A stretch of 6,374 nucleotides of DNA, taken from positions 1 to 6,374 of the forward strand of contig DBLW01000197.1 in assembly GCA_002298075.1 (NCBI GenBank), in the 5' to 3' direction. The stretch is from Bacteroidales bacterium UBA714. Its GTDB lineage: Bacteria > Bacteroidota > Bacteroidia > Bacteroidales > UBA932. Under the pieces are notes generated by a model that made no database searches, was not told the origin of the DNA, and was given only the letters and a program-made list of their open reading frames with translations. The translations under genes were made by a program, and so were the position numbers. This document shows positions 3,527 through 6,374 of this stretch, one piece after another (the stretch's first letter is position 1; each line of letters opens with the position of its first letter).

Positions 3527-6247
3527 TCATGCAGGATCAACGTCAATTGTTATCAGACAATGCCCCCCGGCGGCCTTTTCTGCCGCTTTTACGGTTTTCG
3601 CGATGGCATCTTTTCCGGCTTGGAGCATCCTGTCCTTCTTGAGGCTGACGCGTATCTTCCTGATGTGATAATCGGCTATCTTGTTGACAGCGGGGGCATA
3701 TGGTCCTGTTACAGGGTGAGTCTGCATCCCGTTTTGCTGCATCCCGTTTTGCTGCGTTCCGTGGCGCGAACAAGATTCCAAGGCTGCCTGGACTCTTTGG
3801 GCGAGAACTTGAGCCGTCTGCTCTGCGCGTGCTTCATTCGTGGATTTGATTGTTATTTCCACAATTCTTGTGAAAGGCGGAAAATTGAAATCCTTTCGTT
3901 CTTGTAGAAGCTCCATGTTGAATTCTTTTGCTTCATCCCCGGAGAGCCTTCTATATAAAGGGTGCTCAGGCTGTGATGTCTGTATTACGAAAAGCCCTTG
4001 CTCTCCTCTTCTTCCGCATCTTCCGCGGAACTGTTCGAGTATCTGGAGAGCTTTCTCGTCTGCACGGAAATCCTGTGCGCCGAGAAGGGAATCGGCTGCA
4101 ATGACGGCGACAAGACGAAGGTTGCTGAAATCAAACCCTTTAGTTACCATCTGCGTGCCTATCAGTATGTCAATATTCCCGTTGGTGAAATCCAGTATCG
4201 TTTTTGCCGCACGGTTTCTTTGCTGTATCGTGTCGCTGTCCAAACGCTCGATCCTTGCGCCGGGGAACAATGCCGCAGCCTCTTCTTCTATTTTTTGAGT
4301 TCCTGCGCCAAGGCTTCTGAGCGGGCCTGAGCATTTGCTGCAAGTGCCTGTATATGCGGTCCTGTAGCCGCAATAGTGGCATGCCATATATCCTTGGCGG
4401 ATGTTTCCTGTGTGAAGCGCCTTCTCCTGGATTCCGGTGGATGGCATATGGGCAACCGGATGGTTCGTTCCTGTGCTTTCATTGAATAGCCCATGCTGAG
4501 TGTTGTCATGGCTTTCAGCCTGTTCCGCCACATACGGGCTATGGAAACTGAGGCTCACGTTGCAGTGCGGGCATTTGGGGATGTCGCCGCAGTTGTTGCA
4601 CTGGAGTGCCGGGGCCCATGCCCTGCGCGAGCGCAATATCATGATCTGCCCTCCGGATGAAAGCGTGTTGTTTATGTGTCCGATTAGCTTTCTTGAAAAA
4701 CTGCCGGTCATGCCTCTTTTCCTGCGTTCCGCTTTGGTGTCTATGATTTCTATGCTGGAATTGACGGAACCGTGGTAACGCTCGTCGAGTGATACCATTG
4801 TGTGCCTGCCAGTCGTGCAGTTGAATAGTTCCTCGAGGGAAGGCGTTGCCGAGCCGAGTATAGTGTGGCATTGATTCCCCTGTGTGCTGTGGATCTGTGA
4901 GAGCATTATGGCGGCATCACGGCCATTGTATCTTGGAGCGGGGGAGTCTTGCTTATATGAACTGTCATGCTCCTCGTCCACTATCACAAGGCCGAGATTA
5001 TGATGCGGCAGAAAAATCGCAGAGCGTGTGCCGAGCACGATATATGTGTCCGCATTCTCCTTGTCATTTGCCTGCTGTGCTGCGGACTGGTCTTTGGAGG
5101 CTCTTGACGCGCGTATCCTTTCCGCCGTGTCACGCCTTTCGTATGCACTCTCGCCGGAATGGAAAGTCAGCAGCCTGCTGCCGAAGTGAATTGACAGCCT
5201 GTCCTCCAGCTGTCGGCTTACGGCTATTTCCGGAACAAGATAAAGTACATTTTTCCCTTTTCTCATGGCTTCCATGGCAAGTCTGATGTATATTTCTGTC
5301 TTTCCGGAGCCTGTAAGCCCGTTCAGCAGTACCGGTTTTTCTTGTGCGAACGCTTCATTTATCCTTATATATGCCTGCTTCTGGGCGGGTGAAAGGATTA
5401 TGCTGCATCCGTTATCTGAATGCGTTTCACTGCATGTGGCGATGCTCTGTTGTGAACCTTGCGTTTTTATATCATCTGACTGGCCGTATTTTGGGGCGGG
5501 TGTGTCCGTTGTGCCGATTGTATCTGTCGTTCCTGTGTCGTTTGCGCCAGTGGCTATAGTCGTACCGGCACTGTTGCCGGTATCAAAAGTACCGGCGACG
5601 ATACATGCCTGACGCCGTTGCTCAAATTGCAGGGCGGACTCTTTTGTGCTGATGGCAGTTCTGATGCTTTCAATTTCGGTGGCATATGCCGCCTTTTTGC
5701 TTTCGTTGCTTGATTTGCAAAGTTGTGTGGCCTTCTTTTCAAGTCTTGCCTGCAGATTGGCGATTTGTTTACGCAGTGTTTCCTCTGCTTTAGCTGCATG
5801 GCGTAATGCGCGTTCTTCTGCACGTGCCTTTGCCGCCATCCTTGCTTCTTCCGCTTTCCTGGCCTTTTGAAGTGCCCGTTCTTTTGCGGCGGCCCTTGCT
5901 TCTTCAAGTTTTAGTTTTCCGATAGGGTAGGCGGCCTTATATACTTCTCCCACCGTGCACAGATAATAGCCGGCAACCCTCTTCCAGAGTTCTATTTCTT
6001 CCGCAGAAATGCGCTCCATGGCTTTTTCGGCAGCGATTATGGGCTTTATCCTGTCCGGGGCAGTCTGCGGCTCAATATTGGCCTCGTTTACAGCACCTAT
6101 ATATTCCCGCCCGGCAAATGTTACCCGGACACGGTCTCCTTGCCGTAGCTCTCCGTAAGTCTCGTAAATCTCATGAGGGACTTCATAGCATGGCTCCCAC
6201 TCAAGTTTGAGCGGAAGTATAACAGATATGTAAGAGGCCGTGTCCAT
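3527..6247 (-). CDS. priA: PriA, primosomal protein N' (replication-restart 3'-5' helicase), with expanded linkers
   Basis: A 906-residue PriA, which recognises stalled forks and restarts replication by remodelling DNA and loading the primosome. N-terminal 3'-DNA-end-binding domain (residues about 1-70), then the winged-helix region with YYLCTVGEVYKAAYP (95-109). Residues about 113-210 form an Ala/Lys/Arg/Glu-rich coiled coil, followed by a Thr/Gly/Asp-rich linker (about 216-265). The helicase core holds Walker A GLTGSGKTE (310-318), DEEH (424-427), GSATPS (465-470), GTQMVTKGFDF (697-707) and motif VI QFRGRCGRR (739-747). Eight zinc cysteines (550, 553, 559, 562, 623, 626, 636, 639) are present, with about 46 extra residues between 562 and 623 relative to E. 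coli. The start is set at 6247 because MDTASYISVILPL opens the conserved N-terminus. The open frame continues upstream to an ATG at 6352, but those 35 residues do not look like PriA and cover the likely promoter. Single unbroken frame. Confidence 0.95.
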   Translation of the reverse strand: MDTASYISVILPLKLEWEPCYEVPHEIYETYGELRQGDRVRVTFAGREYIGAVNEANIEPQTAPDRIKPIIAAEKAMERISAEEIELWKRVAGYYLCTVGEVYKAAYPIGKLKLEEARAAAKERALQKARKAEEARMAAKARAEERALRHAAKAEETLRKQIANLQARLEKKATQLCKSSNESKKAAYATEIESIRTAISTKESALQFEQRRQACIVAGTFDTGNSAGTTIATGANDTGTTDTIGTTDTPAPKYGQSDDIKTQGSQQSIATCSETHSDNGCSIILSPAQKQAYIRINEAFAQEKPVLLNGLTGSGKTEIYIRLAMEAMRKGKNVLYLVPEIAVSRQLEDRLSIHFGSRLLTFHSGESAYERRDTAERIRASRASKDQSAAQQANDKENADTYIVLGTRSAIFLPHHNLGLVIVDEEHDSSYKQDSPAPRYNGRDAAIMLSQIHSTQGNQCHTILGSATPSLEELFNCTTGRHTMVSLDERYHGSVNSSIEIIDTKAERRKRGMTGSFSRKLIGHINNTLSSGGQIMILRSRRAWAPALQCNNCGDIPKCPHCNVSLSFHSPYVAEQAESHDNTQHGLFNESTGTNHPVAHMPSTGIQEKALHTGNIRQGYMACHYCGYRTAYTGTCSKCSGPLRSLGAGTQKIEEEAAALFPGARIERLDSDTIQQRNRAAKTILDFTNGNIDILIGTQMVTKGFDFSNLRLVAVIAADSLLGAQDFRADEKALQILEQFRGRCGRRGEQGLFVIQTSQPEHPLYRRLSGDEAKEFNMELLQERKDFNFPPFTRIVEITIKSTNEARAEQTAQVLAQRVQAALESCSRHGTQQNGMQQNGMQTHPVTGPYAPAVNKIADYHIRKIRVSLKKDRMLQAGKDAIAKTVKAAEKAAGGHCLITIDVDPA
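3724..3762. repeat. 15-base in-frame tandem repeat inside priA
   Basis: GCATCCCGTTTTGCT occurs twice in a row (3724-3738, 3739-3753), followed by a partial, diverged third copy starting GCGTTCCG. On the minus strand it encodes repeated QQNGM in a short insertion near the PriA C-terminus, just before the VTGPYAPAVNKI segment. As the unit is a multiple of three, copy-number change would keep the frame. Confidence 0.85.
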
Positions 6248-6374
6248 AATATCAAATCCTTCTTGAACGGAAAAGGGGATTGCGAAGTTAGACAATATCG
6301 CCGAATTATCGTTGAAATATGCCAAAAATGCAGTTTTTTTACTTTTTTGCACTTTTTTGTGCAGAAAAATTTGC
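6248..6374 (-). promoter_or_regulatory. Upstream region of priA with a weak -7-like box and A/T tracts
   Basis: On the minus strand, TAACTTCG (6290-6283) differs from TAnnTTTG at one base and lies about 35 bases before the chosen ATG. No convincing -33 box is seen. AAGGA occurs about 9 bases before the ATG, a possible weak Shine-Dalgarno. Further out are A/T tracts, including a repeated ACTTTTTTG (6341-6349 and 6351-6359) and an inverted repeat GCAC-6T-GTGC (6349-6362). This supports starting the protein at 6247 rather than 6352. Confidence 0.35.

Noticed and set aside
4882..5286. Long plus-strand open frame (134 codons) opposite priA
   Set aside because: It lies fully inside the well-supported priA gene on the other strand, and its translation looks like an antisense shadow with no domain features.
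6248..6352. Longer PriA start at 6352 adding 35 residues
   Set aside because: The extra residues do not resemble the PriA N-terminus, while MDTASYISVILPL at 6247 does. The extension also covers an AT-rich, promoter-like stretch.

Overview
The window looks like chromosomal DNA from a member of the Bacteroidales (Bacteroides/Prevotella/Muribaculum-like; family not resolvable by eye). Evidence: a parA-parB-DUF5683 gene order typical of the phylum, promoter-like -7 boxes of the Bacteroidetes type (TAnnTTTG), mostly absent Shine-Dalgarno sequences, and protein sequences of Bacteroidetes type. All calls were made by reading the sequence; no database search was possible.

Layout. The left part (1-1958) is a minus-strand operon read leftwards: parA (soj), an 11-base gap, parB (spo0J), a 16-base gap, then the start of a secreted or membrane DUF5683 protein that runs off the left edge. 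ParA and ParB form the chromosome segregation pair. No canonical parS site is visible. Positions 1959-2533 form a 575-base divergent intergenic region. It holds three tandem copies of an 89-base unit with exact period, plus one decayed copy next to parA. Each unit starts with a TAACTTTG promoter-like box (minus strand) and contains an 8-pair stem-loop. In the middle copy the stem has changed at eight positions, yet pairing is kept or improved. To the right is a Bacteroidetes-type -7 box pointing at the plus-strand gene and a leader of about 190 bases.

The right part has two convergent genes with only 15 bases between their ends. The plus-strand gene (2534-3511) is a diacylglycerol/sphingoid-base kinase-like lipid kinase. 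The minus-strand gene (start chosen at 6247) is priA, the replication-restart helicase. This PriA keeps all helicase motifs and all eight zinc cysteines. It is unusual in a long charged coiled-coil plus Thr/Gly/Asp-rich segment between the N-terminal DNA-binding part and the helicase core, an expansion inside the zinc-binding region, a small repeat-bearing expansion near the C-terminus, and an altered motif VI.

The genes themselves are ordinary housekeeping functions: chromosome partitioning, lipid phosphorylation and replication restart. The most unexplained DNA is the 89-base repeat array in front of parAB. It could be a regulatory leader, a cis-acting site linked to partitioning, or a copy of a dispersed intergenic repeat family. 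The window alone cannot decide between these.
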